Assembly: GCA_915070235.1 (NCBI GenBank)
Contig: CAJZFM010000100.1
Location: 1 to 7,330 of the forward strand
Direction of reading: 5' to 3'
Source of the DNA: an uncultured Capnocytophaga sp.
GTDB taxonomy: Bacteria > Bacteroidota > Bacteroidia > Flavobacteriales > Flavobacteriaceae
DNA: 7,330 nt
Part shown: piece by piece, positions 6,237-7,330 of the stretch
How the letters are laid out: each line of letters starts with the position of its first letter
How positions within the stretch are numbered: position 1 is the stretch's first letter
Position numbers and translations under genes: made by a program
Notes under the pieces: generated by a model
Database searches by the model: none
What the model was told of the DNA's origin: nothing
What the model saw: only the letters and a program-made list of their open reading frames with translations

Positions 6237-7232
6237 TTAGTTCCCCCTTACCCCCTGCGGACTTAGTCCAAACTTGCGCTTGAAAGCGGTAGAAAAGTGC
6301 GACAAGTGCTCATAGCCACATTGGAGCGCTATTTCACCTATAGACTTATCGGTATGTAGTAACAATTGTTGGGCAAGATTCATCTTATAATCATAGAGAT
6401 AGCCGAAGATGGTATTGCCGAAAATCTCCTTAAACCCATAGCACAATTTCTTCTCATTCATTCCCATTTCCCTTGCTAATTCACTGATGGAGGGCGTATA
6501 TCGCAAGTTATGGGTAATCAGCTCACTTACCTCATATATCTTATCTATATCCGTATGGGTCTTACAATATTGGTAGTTTTGGTACTTCTGAGTGTCCATT
6601 TGGTGAAACTGTAACAGGAACAATTCCAATACTTTAAGGTCAGCATATACCCCTGCGGCATTGCCCAAAAGTTCTGTATTGTTGAGCTGTTGCAAGACTG
6701 CCTGCATCTGCATAGAAGTGAGAAAACCTCCCTGACGACTGAGCAGAAAGTTGCCCCCACTTTGGTATCTCTTATAGATCGCCATAAAGCTATCGGGGTA
6801 TTGCTGCGCCATTTGGGCAAACTCCTCCTCGCTTATGGCTATGGTAATCACCTCCATAGTATCATTTTTCAAGAAAATATCTCTTCCTAAGCATTCGTCT
6901 TTGCAAAAGAACACATTATGTTCGCCCTGCTTAGCAGAGAAGATCTGCCCATCTATATCCACATGCATCCCTTTTTGCGACTTAGTAACAAAGTAAAAGC
7001 GTACCGAGGGAATTGCCATACGCCCCTCAAAGGAATAATTATCCCTTACCTCGGCCTGCCAGCTGTAATAAGCATGCTTACCTATCTCCTTGCCATGAGT
7101 GGTAAAGGTAGCTAATTTGTTCTCAAGACGGCCATAATAGATCTCCATCTCTGCCTCACTCTTTACCAAAGGCACCTCTACCTGCTCTAAACTCAGTTCC
7201 TGTATATCTTGTTCGGTCAATCGCTTCATCAT
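6237..7232 (-). CDS. AraC-family transcriptional regulator, PchR-like
   Basis: This 331-residue DNA-binding regulator has a variable N-terminal sensor part (about 1-230) and an AraC/XylS C-terminal domain. The first helix-turn-helix is at about 248-268 (SISELAREMGMNEKKLCYGFKEIFG) and the second at about 297-322 (SIGEIALQCGYEHLSHFSTAFKRKFG), ending FGLSPQGVR. The GMNEKKLxxGFKxxFGxTxFGYL pattern matches the PchR branch, whose known members activate siderophore synthesis or uptake genes; other ligands are possible. Two adjacent ATGs (7232 and 7229) are equivalent starts. The gene converges on its left neighbour with 2 bp between stops. Upstream lies a 21-bp-period direct repeat, a likely binding site, plus -7 boxes facing both ways, suggesting a divergent target gene beyond 7330 and possible self-control. 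Family is certain; ligand and regulon are inferred. Confidence 0.93.
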   Translation of the reverse strand: MMKRLTEQDIQELSLEQVEVPLVKSEAEMEIYYGRLENKLATFTTHGKEIGKHAYYSWQAEVRDNYSFEGRMAIPSVRFYFVTKSQKGMHVDIDGQIFSAKQGEHNVFFCKDECLGRDIFLKNDTMEVITIAISEEEFAQMAQQYPDSFMAIYKRYQSGGNFLLSRQGGFLTSMQMQAVLQQLNNTELLGNAAGVYADLKVLELFLLQFHQMDTQKYQNYQYCKTHTDIDKIYEVSELITHNLRYTPSISELAREMGMNEKKLCYGFKEIFGNTIFGYLYDYKMNLAQQLLLHTDKSIGEIALQCGYEHLSHFSTAFKRKFGLSPQGVRGN

Positions 7233-7235
7233 AAA

Positions 7236-7276
7236 TTTGCTATTGAGATTAAAATCTTTGCTATTAAGATTAAAAT
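7236..7276 (+). promoter_or_regulatory. 21-bp-period direct repeat, putative AraC-type operator
   Basis: Two 20-bp copies (7236-7255 and 7257-7276) match at 19 of 20 positions and start 21 bp apart; each begins TTTGCTATT and ends GATTAAAAT. AraC-family proteins typically bind direct repeats about two helical turns apart, as in araI1-I2. Here the pair starts 4 bp from the regulator's own ATG and ends 9 bp before a rightward -7 box at 7286. Confidence 0.65.
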
Positions 7277-7280
7277 AAAA

Positions 7281-7292
7281 AAACGTACGTTT
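7281..7292. promoter_or_regulatory. Perfect 12-bp palindrome AAACGTACGTTT
   Basis: AAACGTACGTTT is fully self-complementary and overlaps the rightward -7 box at 7286-7293. It could bind a dimeric repressor, or it could simply result from promoter sequence. Confidence 0.4.
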
Positions 7293-7293
7293 G
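7286..7293 (+). promoter_or_regulatory. Rightward -7 box for a gene beyond the window
   Basis: TACGTTTG followed by CC matches TAnnTTTG in the same style as the mtaB and accA promoters. No TTG lies at normal spacing: the nearest, at 7258-7260 inside the second repeat copy, is 25 bp upstream. This suits an activator-dependent promoter. No start codon in the remaining 37 bases is convincing, so its gene would begin past 7330. Confidence 0.5.
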
Positions 7294-7298
7294 CCTTA

Positions 7299-7315
7299 CT
7301 AAATCAATTATTTAG
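7299..7315. repeat. Short inverted repeat CTAAAT-N5-ATTTAG
   Basis: Six-base perfect arms (7299-7304 and 7310-7315) flank a 5-base centre. The site lies just downstream of both candidate -7 boxes, at the expected start points of the leftward and rightward transcripts, and might be an operator. It is AT-rich and short enough to arise by chance. Confidence 0.3.
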
Positions 7316-7317
7316 AA

Positions 7318-7325
7318 CAAAGATA
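7318..7325 (-). promoter_or_regulatory. Leftward -7 box for the AraC-family gene
   Basis: On the - strand this reads TATCTTTG, a full TAnnTTTG match. It gives a leader of about 78 bases that contains the palindromes and the 21-bp repeats. Its -33 element would fall beyond the window's end. A weaker alternative is TACGTTTT at 7287-7280 with a TTG 17 bp upstream. Confidence 0.45.
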
Positions 7326-7330
7326 AATAA

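Overview
The window looks like chromosome from a Bacteroidota member, most likely Flavobacteriia; a Capnocytophaga-like genome is my best guess, from protein style only. The main support is several promoters of the Bacteroidota type (TAnnTTTG, usually followed by C), the near absence of Shine-Dalgarno sequences, an AccA of flavobacterial style, and a moderate G+C content with AT-rich spacers.

Layout. (1) Positions 23-759 hold two converging genes, both cut off at one junction near 440-450: the 5' half of an ADP-ribosylglycohydrolase gene on + and the 5' part of a small SWxDWSE-motif protein gene on -. Neither keeps its expected 3' end, so this looks like a rearrangement scar. (2) Positions 760-928 are a divergent promoter region with a degenerate 7-bp-phased array. 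(3) mtaB (tRNA ms2t6A methylthiotransferase) and recG (fork-remodelling helicase) form a tight + strand pair. (4) Positions 4354-4498 hold a second 7-bp-phased array, then a well-formed promoter for accA. (5) accA is followed closely by a 35-residue lipoprotein gene, a two-helix membrane protein gene and a gene for a 135-residue protein with a possible beta-grasp (ubiquitin/ThiS-like) plan. (6) A PchR-like AraC-family regulator lies convergently on -, with 2 bp between stop codons. (7) Positions 7233-7330 are a regulatory region: a 21-bp-period direct repeat, a rightward -7 box, two palindromes and a leftward -7 box.

How it fits together. mtaB, recG and accA are housekeeping genes (tRNA modification, replication-fork repair, fatty acid synthesis). 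The small genes after accA probably share its transcript. The AraC-type regulator is the accessory part. The 21-bp repeat beside its start codon has the spacing of classical AraC half-sites and abuts a rightward promoter, so it probably activates a gene just beyond the right edge, and may also control itself. The most interesting points are this putative operator, the two related heptamer arrays beside promoters, the reciprocal gene truncation, and the possible beta-grasp protein.
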